Below are positions 8,579-17,234 of a stretch of DNA of 64,000 nt, piece after piece. Where the stretch lies: assembly GCA_023433705.1 (NCBI GenBank), contig JAEYUC010000068.1:5771-69770 (forward strand), written 5' to 3'. This DNA is from Pseudomonadota bacterium (GTDB taxonomy: Bacteria; Pseudomonadota; Gammaproteobacteria; Steroidobacterales; Steroidobacteraceae). The notes beneath the pieces are model-generated. The model saw only the letters and a list, made by a program, of their open reading frames with translations. It searched no databases and was not told where the DNA came from. The position numbers and the translations under genes are program-made. The stretch's first letter is position 1, and every line of letters starts with the position of its first letter.

Positions 8579-9103
8579 TCACGCAATTTTTCTGCGCGAT
8601 GCGGCTCGCAGGATTCCGATGATGGTTTTGGCGTCCTTCAGCTCGCCGTTCTGCGCGCGCGCCACGGCGAGGTCGAGCGGCCACCATTCGACCTCGAAGA
8701 CTTCGCCCGATTCCGGGGCGCCCGCGGCGCGCGTCAGGTCGGTCGCGAGGTAGAGATGGATGACCTCCGTGAAAACGCCGGGCGAACTGAAATATTCGCC
8801 TAGCGACTCGAAGCGGCCCGCGCTCACCGAGGCTTCTTCGACGAGCTCGCGCCGCGCGGTGACGTCGGGAGGTTCGCCAGGTTCGAGCTTGCCGGCCGGC
8901 AATTCGTGGATGTAACCGCCCGCCGCATGCCGGTACTGCCGCAGCAGGCACACGCGCTCCTGCGCGTCTATCGCGACCACCGCGGCGCCGCCGGGATGAC
9001 GCACGATCTCGAGCGGCAGGCGAAATCCGTTCGGCAAGTCGACGGTGTCGACGCTCACGCGTATCACGCGGCCTTCGTAGATCATTTTCTGTTCGATCAG
9101 CAT
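8579..9103 (-). CDS. Nudix hydrolase, ADP-ribose pyrophosphatase-like
   Basis: A 174-residue Nudix protein. The Nudix box is clear at about 71-93: GKLEPGEPPDVTARRELVEE, followed by ASV, so the final Gly of the consensus REUxEExGU is replaced by Ser while the metal-binding glutamates remain. The N-terminal strand pair (YEGRVIRVSVDTVDLPNG) and the downstream ESLGEYFSSPGVFTEVIHLY segment match the ADP-ribose/nucleotide-sugar group. The likely reaction is hydrolysis of ADP-ribose to AMP and ribose 5-phosphate. The gene appears to stand alone. Confidence 0.88.
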   Translation of the reverse strand: MLIEQKMIYEGRVIRVSVDTVDLPNGFRLPLEIVRHPGGAAVVAIDAQERVCLLRQYRHAAGGYIHELPAGKLEPGEPPDVTARRELVEEASVSAGRFESLGEYFSSPGVFTEVIHLYLATDLTRAAGAPESGEVFEVEWWPLDLAVARAQNGELKDAKTIIGILRAASRRKIA

Positions 9104-9176
9104 CGCGCGAGTGTAACCGCATGCAAGCCGCCGGCCGCGGTTGGTAGTAAGGTCCGCGCCGGACGAGCGCGCGAGC

Positions 9177-9206
9177 TTGTGGCGCGCTCGGACCGGCGCT
9201 CATAAT
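9177..9206 (+). promoter_or_regulatory. Possible sigma-70 promoter of the helicase gene
   Basis: TTGTGG (9177-9182) and CATAAT (9201-9206) are separated by 18 bases, about 140 bases before the helicase start. An 8-bp inverted repeat (9164-9171 with 9183-9190) overlaps this region. The match is modest and the assignment tentative. Confidence 0.3.
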
Positions 9207-9346
9207 CCGGGCGCCCGGTGTCTTGCTCGCCGGGACCGATCGGATCAAAAAAGCGTCACATTCCGGTGCATCCGCACGTGACGGCTGTCACGGCTCGCGG
9301 TGTGCCCGGGCCAGTTTTCGAGTTCATTTCGTATATTGTTGTATTG

Positions 9347-11434
9347 ATGTCCACGGCTGAAAAACTCGGATCCCTGAACGCTCCGCAAAAGCGGGCGGTC
9401 ACCTATGGCGCGCCCGTTCCCGGTGGGAAGGGTTTTCGCGCGGGACCGCTGCTGGTCGTCGCGGGCGCGGGCACGGGCAAGACCAACACGCTCGCGCATC
9501 GCGTCGCGCATCTCGCGATGAGCGGCGTGGATCCGGCGCGCATCCTCATGCTGACGTTCACGCGCCGTGCGGCGGTCGAGATGAAACGTCGCACGAACGA
9601 GATCCTGCGCGAGGCGCTCGACGACAAGCTCGGCGGCAAGGCCTCGCAGCTGTCGCAGCGACTCACCTGGGCCGGCACTTTCCACTCGATCGGCAACCGG
9701 CTGTTGCGCCACTACGCGAAACACGTCGGCCTCGATCCCGCCTTCAGCGTCCTCGATCGCTCCGACGCAGCAGATCTGCTCGACACCGTGCGCACGGAGA
9801 TGGGGTATTCCGGCAAGGGCCAGCGTTTCCCGCGCAAGGACACCTGTCTCGGCGTCTACTCGTATCGCGTCAACACGCAGAAGTCGCTCAAGGAAACGCT
9901 CGACAGCCAGTTTTCCTGGTGCGCGCACTGGGAAGAAGACATCGCCAAGCTGCTGCGCGGCTACGTCGAGCGCAAGACGCAGTTCTGCGTGCTCGACTTC
10001 GACGACCTGCTGCTCTACTGGCACGCGATGATGAGCGAGGACAAGATCGCGAAGTCGGTCGCCGCCAATTTCGACCACGTGCTGGTCGACGAATTTCAGG
10101 ACACCAACAAGCTGCAGGGCGACATCCTGCACGCGCTCAAGCCCGACGGCCAGGGCGTGACCGTCGTCGGCGACGACGCGCAGGCTATCTACTCTTTCCG
10201 CGCCGCCGCGGTCGAGAACATCCTCGGCTTCCCGGATCGCTTCCGCCCCCGTGCCGAGGTCGTCACGCTGGCGCAGAACTACCGCTCGAGCCAGAGCGTG
10301 CTCGACGCGGCGAACGCGCTCATGGCCGACGCGCCGCGCCAGCATCGCAAGCACCTGCTGTCGATGCGCGGCCAGGGTCCGCGGCCCAAGCTCGTGACCG
10401 TGGACGATCTGCCCACGCAGGCGGAGTTCATCTGCACGCGTGTGCTCGCGTCGCGCGAGGCCGGCATTCCGCTGCGCCGCCAGGCCGTGTTGTTCCGCAC
10501 CGGTTCGCACAGCGACGTGCTCGAGGTCGAGCTTGCGAAGCGCAAGATCCCGTTCGTGAAATACGGCGGCCTCAAGTTCATGGAGGCGTCGCACGTCAAG
10601 GATCTGCTCGCGGTGCTGCGCTGGGCGGACAACCCGCGCAACCAGCCCGCGGCGTTCCGCGTGCTGCAGTTCATGCCCGGCATGGGCCCGGCGAACGCGA
10701 AGAAGGCGCTGGACCATTTCGTCGCCAGCAATTTCCAGTGGGCCTCGTTCGACAAGTTCGAACCGCCGGCCGATACGCGCGTGCCCTGGATCAAGTTCTG
10801 CGAGCTGTTCAAGGCGCTCGGCGAGCCGGCGCGCGAGTGGCGCGGCCAGATCAACATGATCCGCGAGTGGTACAAGCCGCACATGGAGCGCATGTACGAA
10901 CACGTGCACACGCGCATCGGTGACCTCGACCAGCTCGAACTGCTTTCGTCGCAGTACCCGACGCGCGAGCGGTTCGTCACCGAGCTCACGCTCGATCCGC
11001 CGAACGCCTCCGGAGACCTCTCGGGACAGCCGCTCATGGACGAGGACTACCTCGTGCTCTCGACCGTCCATTCCGCCAAGGGCATGGAGTGGGATCACGT
11101 CTACGTCCTGAACGTCGTCGATGGCAGCTTCCCGAACGAGTTCTCGACCGGCAAGCCCGAACTACTCGACGAAGAGCGGCGCCTGCTGTACGTGGCGATG
11201 ACCCGCGCGCGCAACGAGCTCACCTGCGTGGTGCCGCTGCGGTTCCAGATCACGAGCCCGCGCAGCACGGACGGACACGTCTACGGAGCGCGCAGCCGCT
11301 TCCTCACCGAGAAGGTGATGAAGTGCTTCGACGAACAGGTGTTCCAGAGCACGAACGTCGAAGTGAAGATCCAGGAAGCCGCCGCCGAATCCGGCACGAT
11401 CGACGTCGCCTCGCGCATCAAGCAGATGTGGTAG
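9347..11434 (+). CDS. ATP-dependent DNA helicase, UvrD/Rep superfamily 1
   Basis: A 695-residue SF1A helicase with the full motif set: Q-motif region LNAPQKRAV, Walker A GAGTGKT (residues 40-46), motif II DEFQDTN near 247, GDDAQAIYSFRAA, QNYRS, VHSAKGMEWDHVYV and EERRLLYVAMTRAR. It should translocate 3'-5' on single-stranded DNA and unwind duplexes in repair or replication restart. Length is near Rep/UvrD (about 670-720), but the C-terminus lacks an obvious UvrD Tudor-like tail. I chose the ATG at 9347 because the sequence upstream of it is not protein-like. No RecB-type nuclease motif is present. Confidence 0.93.
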   Translation: MSTAEKLGSLNAPQKRAVTYGAPVPGGKGFRAGPLLVVAGAGTGKTNTLAHRVAHLAMSGVDPARILMLTFTRRAAVEMKRRTNEILREALDDKLGGKASQLSQRLTWAGTFHSIGNRLLRHYAKHVGLDPAFSVLDRSDAADLLDTVRTEMGYSGKGQRFPRKDTCLGVYSYRVNTQKSLKETLDSQFSWCAHWEEDIAKLLRGYVERKTQFCVLDFDDLLLYWHAMMSEDKIAKSVAANFDHVLVDEFQDTNKLQGDILHALKPDGQGVTVVGDDAQAIYSFRAAAVENILGFPDRFRPRAEVVTLAQNYRSSQSVLDAANALMADAPRQHRKHLLSMRGQGPRPKLVTVDDLPTQAEFICTRVLASREAGIPLRRQAVLFRTGSHSDVLEVELAKRKIPFVKYGGLKFMEASHVKDLLAVLRWADNPRNQPAAFRVLQFMPGMGPANAKKALDHFVASNFQWASFDKFEPPADTRVPWIKFCELFKALGEPAREWRGQINMIREWYKPHMERMYEHVHTRIGDLDQLELLSSQYPTRERFVTELTLDPPNASGDLSGQPLMDEDYLVLSTVHSAKGMEWDHVYVLNVVDGSFPNEFSTGKPELLDEERRLLYVAMTRARNELTCVVPLRFQITSPRSTDGHVYGARSRFLTEKVMKCFDEQVFQSTNVEVKIQEAAAESGTIDVASRIKQMW

Positions 11435-11455
11435 CGAGGGGCAGCCCCCTTTCTC

Positions 11456-11486
11456 CCAAAAAGAACCCCGCACGAGGCGGGGTTCT
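11456..11486 (-). terminator. Rho-independent terminator of the RRM gene
   Basis: A perfect 10-bp GC-rich stem (11462-11471 with 11477-11486) and 5-base loop. Read on the minus strand it is followed by five T residues, so it ends transcription of the RRM gene. It may also slow transcription from the convergent helicase gene. Confidence 0.85.
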
Positions 11487-11518
11487 CATCGACCTGGTCT
11501 GAGGCTAGTTAGCCCGGA

Positions 11519-11812
11519 TCAGCGGCGGAACGGACCACCACCACCCTGGCGCGGACGCGGCGGACGTTCCTGCGCTTCATTGACGCGCAGCGGACGCCCG
11601 TTCATCTGATAGCCGTTGAGTCCCTGGATCGCGGCTTGCGCCTCGCCTGAACCCATCTCAACGAAACCGAAGCCACGGGGTTTGCCCGTTTCGCGGTCGT
11701 TGATCAGCTTCACTGAATCGACTTTGCCATGGCGCTCGAACAGCACCTTGATATCTTGCTCGGTTGCCGAGAAGGGCAGGTTGCCCACGTAGATCGTCGT
11801 CATCCCAGACAT
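11519..11812 (-). CDS. RNA-binding protein with one RRM domain
   Basis: A protein of about 97 residues with a single RNA recognition motif. RNP2 is IYVGNLPF at the N-terminus and RNP1 is KPRGFGFVEM near 45; the C-terminus is a short Arg/Gly/Pro tail (RPPRPRQGGGGPFRR). Bacterial proteins of this type bind single-stranded RNA and are often linked to cold or stress responses. The start is uncertain: ATG at 11812 or 11803, or a TTG at 11821. It has a long upstream region with a hairpin and its own terminator, so it is probably monocistronic. Confidence 0.88.
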   Translation of the reverse strand: MSGMTTIYVGNLPFSATEQDIKVLFERHGKVDSVKLINDRETGKPRGFGFVEMGSGEAQAAIQGLNGYQMNGRPLRVNEAQERPPRPRQGGGGPFRR

Positions 11813-11821
11813 CTCGCTCAA

Positions 11822-12171
11822 AAAGCGGACAGCGGCAGGAGGCGGTCTCCTGCATGTACCGCGGGAAGTTGAAAACAGGTCAAGGCTTCAAGACACACGC
11901 TAGTTGGTAGTTGGATCAATTCGCAGCTCTTGGGACCGCGGCCTGCACCGGCGTTCGTGCGCTTCACGGTGTAAACCATTAGGAGCACCGAACGCGACCG
12001 ATGCTACTCCTCGCTTCGAGAAGCTGTAAACAACGGGACGGCGCGTGCGACCGTGACCAGCGTTGTCAGGCGCAAATTCATGCTTTTTCAGCCAATTTCG
12101 CCCTTGTTGCGGTGCGCGTGTTAGCGCTCACTTGCGGGCCAACTAGTCAATAACCGGCGCCGAGGCCCGGT
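11822..12171. other. 350-bp intergenic region upstream of the RRM gene
   Basis: No protein-like frame seen. It holds the leader and presumably the promoter of the RRM gene (minus strand) and the sequence beyond the speA 3' end. The only clear structure is the hairpin at 11835-11853; I could not place a convincing promoter. Confidence 0.6.
11835..11853 (-). promoter_or_regulatory. Leader hairpin of the RRM gene
   Basis: A perfect 7-bp inverted repeat (11835-11841 with 11847-11853, 5-base loop) lies about 22 bases upstream of the RRM start codon. A run of five T's (minus strand) follows about a dozen bases after the stem. It could be an attenuator or autoregulatory site; that is inference. Confidence 0.4.
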
Positions 12172-14175
12172 TCACTCTAGATAGGCGTACCCGTCGAGCT
12201 CGCCCTGGTAGAAACGCTTGATGGCCTGGGACTCGGCCACGGTCATGCGTCCCTCGCGCACGGCGCGTTCGCAGTCCCGGGCCAGGGCGGGGTGCAGGTC
12301 GGCGACGTCGTATTCCATGTACTCGAGCACCTTGTTCGCGGTGTCGCCCTCGACGACCTCCTCGATCCACCAGCCGCCGTCGTCGTGAAAACGGATGTGC
12401 ACCACGTGCGTATCGCCGAACAGGTTGTGCAGATCGCCCAGGGTCTCCTGGTATGCGCCAACCAGGAAGGCCGCGAGGTAGTACTCGTCCGACGCGGTGA
12501 TGGCATGCAGCTCGAGCGTCTTCTTGACGTCCCGCTGGCTCACGAAGCGGTCTATCTTCCCGTCCGAGTCGCAGGTGATGTCGGCGAGCACGCCCTTGCG
12601 GGTCGGGCGCTCGTTGAGACGGTGGATGGGCATGATCGGGAACAGCTGGTCGATCGCCCAGCTGTCCGGCAGCGACTGGAACACCGAGAAGTTGCAGAAG
12701 TAGATGTCCGAAAGTATCGACTCCAGCTCTTCGAGCTCCTCGGGAACCTCGTCGAGCTTGCGCGTGTAATCGCGCACCTTGGCGCACGTGGCCCAATACA
12801 GACGCTCCGCGAGCCCACGGTGCTCGAGCGAGAGCAGGCCGAGGTTGAACATCTGCAGCACCTGGTCGCGCGCCGTCTGCGCGTCGTGATAACACTCCAC
12901 CACGCGACGCTCGGTGACCGAACGAAAGGCGTCCAGCAGGTCCTGTACCGGCTGGGGCAGCGACTCGTTCTCCTGGTCTTCCTTTCCCGTGACGCGGAAC
13001 TGGTCCAGCGCCTGGCTGCCGAGCGTGTTGAAGATGAGCACGCTGTGATGCGCCGCGATCGCGCGGCCCGACTCGCTCACGATGCGCGGATGCGGGATCT
13101 TGCGCGCGTTGCACACGCTCGCGATGCGATACACCACGTCGTTGGCGTACTCGTTGAGCGTGTAGTTCATCGACGAGGAGAAGTTGGTGCCGCTGCCGTC
13201 GTAGTCCACGCCGAGCCCGCCGCCGACGTCGATGTACTGCAGGCCCGCGCCGAGCAGCTTGAGTTCGGCGTACACGTGCGCCAGCTCGTTGATCGCGTTC
13301 TTCACGCGGCGGATGTCCTGCAGCTGGCTGCCCGGATGGCAGTGCACGAGTTGCAGGCAGTCGAGCATGTTGCGCTCGCGCAGGATGCGCACCGCTTCGA
13401 GGATCTCGGTGGTGAACAGGCCGAACTTCGACTTGTCGCCGGCCGATTCGCGCCAACGGCCCGAGCCTTCGCTCGCGAGCTTCACGCGCACGCCGATTCT
13501 CGGGCGTACGTTGTACTTTTCGGCGATGCGCAGGATCGCGGGCAGCTCGGTGAAATTCTCGACGACGGGAATGATCGTGCGGCCGAGCTTGGTCGCGATG
13601 ATGACCGCCTCGAGATAGCTGTCGTCCTTGAAGCCGTTGCAGACGATGAGCCGCTCGGGCGAGTCCGCCGTCATCGACATCACCGACAGCAGCTCGGGTT
13701 TGCTGCCCACCTCGAGGCCGAATTTGAACGGCTTGCCGTAGCGATATACCTCTTCGACGACGAGGCGCTTCTGGTTCACCTTGATCGGGAACACGGCCGT
13801 GTAGGTGTTCTGGTATTCGTTCTCGGCGATGGCCTGCGCGAAGGCGTCGTGCAGGTGCTTGAGCCGGTGCGCGAGGATGTCGGAAAACCGCACGACGACG
13901 GGCGTCGTGAGTTCGCGCTCCTTGAGTCCCTGCACGACGTCGAACAGGTCGATCTCGCGCGTGGGATTCATGTCCGGTCGCACGACGAGATGACCCTTCG
14001 AGTTCACGCAGAAGTAACCCTTGCCCCAGGCGTTGACCTGGTAGAGCTCTGCGGAATCTTCGACGGACCAGGGGATGGAACGGTCGGCGCGCCGCGCCGG
14101 CTCCTGCCCATTGGGGCTTACTTGATTGGGATCGGCTGCCACGTTGGGGCGCACGATATCAAATCGCGATTGCAT
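12172..14175 (-). CDS. speA: Biosynthetic arginine decarboxylase
   Basis: A 667-residue PLP enzyme converting arginine to agmatine, the first step of the agmatine route to putrescine. Family landmarks are the PLP-lysine segment TAVFPIKVNQKR, the HCHPGSQ and DVGGGLGVDYDGS phosphate-binding segments, and SESGRAIAAHHSVLIF. Length is close to E. coli SpeA (about 660). It lies 24 bases downstream of sseA on the same strand, so the two are probably co-transcribed. A homospermidine synthase gene about 1.6 kb beyond the speA 5' end suggests the agmatine-derived putrescine feeds homospermidine synthesis. Confidence 0.96.
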   Translation of the reverse strand: MQSRFDIVRPNVAADPNQVSPNGQEPARRADRSIPWSVEDSAELYQVNAWGKGYFCVNSKGHLVVRPDMNPTREIDLFDVVQGLKERELTTPVVVRFSDILAHRLKHLHDAFAQAIAENEYQNTYTAVFPIKVNQKRLVVEEVYRYGKPFKFGLEVGSKPELLSVMSMTADSPERLIVCNGFKDDSYLEAVIIATKLGRTIIPVVENFTELPAILRIAEKYNVRPRIGVRVKLASEGSGRWRESAGDKSKFGLFTTEILEAVRILRERNMLDCLQLVHCHPGSQLQDIRRVKNAINELAHVYAELKLLGAGLQYIDVGGGLGVDYDGSGTNFSSSMNYTLNEYANDVVYRIASVCNARKIPHPRIVSESGRAIAAHHSVLIFNTLGSQALDQFRVTGKEDQENESLPQPVQDLLDAFRSVTERRVVECYHDAQTARDQVLQMFNLGLLSLEHRGLAERLYWATCAKVRDYTRKLDEVPEELEELESILSDIYFCNFSVFQSLPDSWAIDQLFPIMPIHRLNERPTRKGVLADITCDSDGKIDRFVSQRDVKKTLELHAITASDEYYLAAFLVGAYQETLGDLHNLFGDTHVVHIRFHDDGGWWIEEVVEGDTANKVLEYMEYDVADLHPALARDCERAVREGRMTVAESQAIKRFYQGELDGYAYLE

Positions 14176-14199
14176 GTAAACGTGGGAAAACGCGCGACG

Positions 14200-15054
14200 T
14201 CAGAATGATCCGGTCGCGATCGGTCGTCGGGGATCACGAATCCACTCGCTCCACGATCCGGCATGGAGACGGCCGCCGCCGAGACCCGCGTGCTCCAACG
14301 CGAGCAGGTTGTGGCAGGCGGTGACGCCGGAACCGCACATCGCAATCACCGCGGACGGGGGCAGCGCGCCCAGCAATGTGCCGAATCGTTTCCGAAGCTG
14401 GTCCGCGGAATGAAAGCGTCCGCCCTCGCCGAGGTTGATCGTGAACGGATAGCTGCGGGCGCCGGGCACGTGGCCGGCCACCGGATCGATCGTCTCGTTT
14501 TTCCCGGCGAATCGCTCGGCGCCGCGCGCATCGATGAGCAGATTGCCCGGACGCTGGCGCAGCTCGAGCAGCTCCTCACTCGTCACGACCGCGCGCATGT
14601 CGGGCGAAGCTTCGAGATGGCGCGCGCGCGGCGTGCGAACCTCGGTTTCGAGCGGCAGTCCCGCCGCACGCCACGCGGCGATGCCGCCATCGAGCACCGC
14701 GACTTCGCGAAATCCGATCCAGCGCATGAGCCACCACAGGCGCGCCGCGTAGGCGCCGGGACCCTGGTCGTAGGCGACGACCTGGCATCCGGGTCCGGCG
14801 CCGAGCGCGCCGAGACGATTCGCCAGCGCGTGCGGATCCGGCAGCGGGTGGCGGCCGCTGGTTGGAGTAATCGGTCCTGACAGGTCGCGATCGAGATGCA
14901 GGAACTGCGCGCCGGGAAGATGCGCTTCGGCGAATTGCGCCTCGCCCCAGTGCACGTTGCCGAGCTCCGCGCGGCAGTCGAACAGCACGAGGTCGTCGCG
15001 CGCGAGTTGGCCGGCGAGCGTCGCCGCATCGATGAGGGTTGTGAAGGGGCCCAT
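14200..15054 (-). CDS. sseA: 3-mercaptopyruvate sulfurtransferase (rhodanese family)
   Basis: A 284-residue protein with two rhodanese domains. The N-terminal domain lacks the catalytic Cys (AYDQGPGAYAARLWW at the equivalent loop); the C-terminal domain has the active loop CGSGVTAC with Cys240. The CGSGVTA loop is typical of 3-mercaptopyruvate sulfurtransferases rather than thiosulfate enzymes (CRKGVTA). The ATG at 15054 gives the normal family length; upstream codons in frame are not rhodanese-like. It is divergent from the glutathione transferase gene, 23 bases apart. Confidence 0.93.
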   Translation of the reverse strand: MGPFTTLIDAATLAGQLARDDLVLFDCRAELGNVHWGEAQFAEAHLPGAQFLHLDRDLSGPITPTSGRHPLPDPHALANRLGALGAGPGCQVVAYDQGPGAYAARLWWLMRWIGFREVAVLDGGIAAWRAAGLPLETEVRTPRARHLEASPDMRAVVTSEELLELRQRPGNLLIDARGAERFAGKNETIDPVAGHVPGARSYPFTINLGEGGRFHSADQLRKRFGTLLGALPPSAVIAMCGSGVTACHNLLALEHAGLGGGRLHAGSWSEWIRDPRRPIATGSF

Positions 15055-15077
15055 GCCGCATCTTACAATCCGGCCGG

Positions 15078-15749
15078 ATGGCAATAGATGTCTGGTGGGG
15101 GTCGGGAAGTCCTTACTCGTGGCGGGTTCTGCTCGCGCTCGAGCACAAGGGCCTGCCCTACGACAGCCACCTGCTGTCGCTCGACATGCAGGAGCACAAG
15201 TCACCCCACATGCTCGCGCTCAATCCGCGCGGCCGCGTCCCGACACTCAGGGACGGCGACTACGTGGTGTTCGAGTCGCTCGCGATCCTTTACTACCTGG
15301 ACCGCAAATACCCGGAAAAACCGCTGTTCGGCGACTCGCCCGAGGAAGGCGCGGTGATCATGCGCGTCTGCTGCGAGTTCCAGGCATACATCGAAGAACA
15401 CGTGATGCGCATCGTGCGCGCGGTGCTGCTCAAACGCGGCGATCCGAAGTCGGACGAGGTCGTCTGGTCGATGCAGAGGGCCGCCGGCGAGGCGCGCACC
15501 ATCGAGATGCGGCTCGCCAAGGGCGACTGGATCGTCGGCGACAAACCCGGCGCCGCCGACTACGTGATCTACCCCGGCATCAAATTGCTGCTGCGCGCGC
15601 TGGCGCGCCCCGAGGCGCGCGAACTCTCCTCGCGTTTTCTTCCCGTCGAGGCGAACTATCCCGGGCTCGCGCGCTGGCTCGAGCGCGTCGAGAGTCTGCC
15701 GGGCTACGAGCGCACGTATCCGCCGCACTGGCGCGACGCGACACCCTGA
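15078..15749 (+). CDS. Glutathione S-transferase family protein
   Basis: A 223-residue protein with an N-terminal thioredoxin-like domain (GSGSPYSWRVLLALEHKGL, the cis-Pro segment GRVPTLRDGDYVVFES with the ES glutathione contact) and a C-terminal helical domain (GDWIVGDKPGAADYVIYP). Ser or Tyr in SPYSWR is the likely activating residue. It probably conjugates or reduces small electrophiles using glutathione. It lies 69 bases before the homospermidine synthase gene on the same strand and may share its transcript. Confidence 0.9.
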   Translation: MAIDVWWGSGSPYSWRVLLALEHKGLPYDSHLLSLDMQEHKSPHMLALNPRGRVPTLRDGDYVVFESLAILYYLDRKYPEKPLFGDSPEEGAVIMRVCCEFQAYIEEHVMRIVRAVLLKRGDPKSDEVVWSMQRAAGEARTIEMRLAKGDWIVGDKPGAADYVIYPGIKLLLRALARPEARELSSRFLPVEANYPGLARWLERVESLPGYERTYPPHWRDATP

Positions 15750-15760
15750 GGACGTTGTCC

Positions 15761-15789
15761 GGTGGCAACACCGGATCATGGTTGCTACC
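15761..15789 (+). promoter_or_regulatory. Leader stem-loop of the homospermidine synthase gene
   Basis: A 9-bp stem with one G-T wobble (15761-15769 with 15781-15789, 11-base loop) lies between the transferase stop and the hss start. No T-run follows, so it is more likely an RNA structure in the leader than a terminator. Confidence 0.35.
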
Positions 15790-15818
15790 CTCACGGGTTG
15801 TTTCAGGCTGGAGAAATC

Positions 15819-17234
15819 ATGGCAAACGACAAGGTCCACGTTGAGTTCCCGGGACGAATCATTTTCATCGGATTCGGCAGCATCGGTCAGGGCACCTTGC
15901 CCCTCGTGTTGCGCCACATCGGCATCCCGAAAGAACGCATCACGATCATCACTTCGGACGATCGCGGCCAGAAAGTGGCCCAGGAGTACGGCATCAAGGT
16001 CGTGAAGGTCACGCTCACGCGCGACAACTATCGCCGCGAGCTGGATCCGTACATCGGTCGCGGCGATTTCGTGCTCAACGTGTCGGTCGACGTGTCGTCG
16101 ATCGCGCTGGTCAAGTTCTGCTGGTCGAAGGGCGCGATGTATCTCGACACCTGCATCGAGCCGTGGCCGGGCGGCTACACCGATGCGACCATTCCGCACG
16201 CCAAGCGCACCAACTACGCGCTGCGCGAGGAAGCGCTGGCGCTGCGCAAGGACAACACGCGCGTGCCCACCGCGGTCATCACGCACGGAGCGAACCCGGG
16301 CCTGGTGTCGCATTTCGTGAAGCAGGCGCTGCTCAACATCGCCGGCGACACCGGCGTCGACGCGGGCGACCCCAAGTCGCGCGACGACTGGGGCCAGCTC
16401 GCGCGCAAGCTCGGCATCAAGACGATCCACATCGCCGAGCGCGACACGCAGCTCGCGAGCAAGCCCAAGGAGGTCAACGAGTTCGTCAACACCTGGTCGG
16501 TGGACGGATTCGTGAGCGAAGGCCAGCAGCCGGCGGAGCTCGGCTGGGGCACGCACGAGAAGAATTTCCCGCGCGACGGCAAGCGCTACGACTTCGGCTG
16601 CGGCGCGTCCATCTACCTCATGCAGCCGGGCGCGGCGACGCGCGTGCGCACCTGGACGCCGAAAGCCGGGCATTTCCACGGCTTCCTGATCACGCACGGC
16701 GAATCGATCTCGATCGCCGATTTCCTCTCCGTGCGCCAGAGTTCGGAGGTCGTGTACCGGCCCACCGTGCACTACTCCTACCATCCGTGCGATTCGGCCG
16801 TGGTCTCGGTGCACGAGTTCGCGGGCCGCAACTGGCACCTGCAGGATCGCCAGCGCATCCTGATGGACGAGATCACCTCGGGCATCGACGAGCTCGGCGT
16901 GCTGCTCGCGGGCCACAAGAAGAACGCGTATTGGTTCGGCTCGCAGCTGTCGATCGACGAGGCGCGCAAGCTGGTCCCGCACAACAACGCCACCAGCCTG
17001 CAGGTCACCGTGTCGTGCCTGTCGGGAATGATCTGGGCGATGGAGAATCCGAACGCGGGATTGGTCGAGCCTGACGAGATCGATTTCCGTCGCAATCTCG
17101 AGATCTCCATGCCGTATCTCGGCACGCTGACCGGCGCTTACACCGACTGGACGCCGCTGCACGATCGCGAGCGGCTGTTCCCGGAGGACCTCGACAAGAC
17201 GGATCCCTGGCAGTTCAAGAACGTGCGCGTGTGA
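15819..17234 (+). CDS. hss: Homospermidine synthase
   Basis: A 471-residue NAD-dependent enzyme. The ATG at 15819 follows a CTGGAGAAATC ribosome site. The N-terminus is a Rossmann fold (RIIFIGFGSIGQGTLPLV). Conserved segments include YLDTCIEPWPGGY, THGANPGLVSHFVKQAL, AERDTQ and GFLITHGESISIADFL, as in the bacterial homospermidine synthase of the saccharopine-dehydrogenase-like superfamily. It makes sym-homospermidine from two putrescines, or from spermidine and putrescine, releasing ammonia or diaminopropane. Together with speA nearby this points to homospermidine as a main polyamine. Confidence 0.93.
   Translation: MANDKVHVEFPGRIIFIGFGSIGQGTLPLVLRHIGIPKERITIITSDDRGQKVAQEYGIKVVKVTLTRDNYRRELDPYIGRGDFVLNVSVDVSSIALVKFCWSKGAMYLDTCIEPWPGGYTDATIPHAKRTNYALREEALALRKDNTRVPTAVITHGANPGLVSHFVKQALLNIAGDTGVDAGDPKSRDDWGQLARKLGIKTIHIAERDTQLASKPKEVNEFVNTWSVDGFVSEGQQPAELGWGTHEKNFPRDGKRYDFGCGASIYLMQPGAATRVRTWTPKAGHFHGFLITHGESISIADFLSVRQSSEVVYRPTVHYSYHPCDSAVVSVHEFAGRNWHLQDRQRILMDEITSGIDELGVLLAGHKKNAYWFGSQLSIDEARKLVPHNNATSLQVTVSCLSGMIWAMENPNAGLVEPDEIDFRRNLEISMPYLGTLTGAYTDWTPLHDRERLFPEDLDKTDPWQFKNVRV

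Noticed and set aside
12292..14208. 638-codon open frame antisense to speA
   Set aside because: The complementary strand is an intact arginine decarboxylase. Long antisense frames are expected at this GC content.
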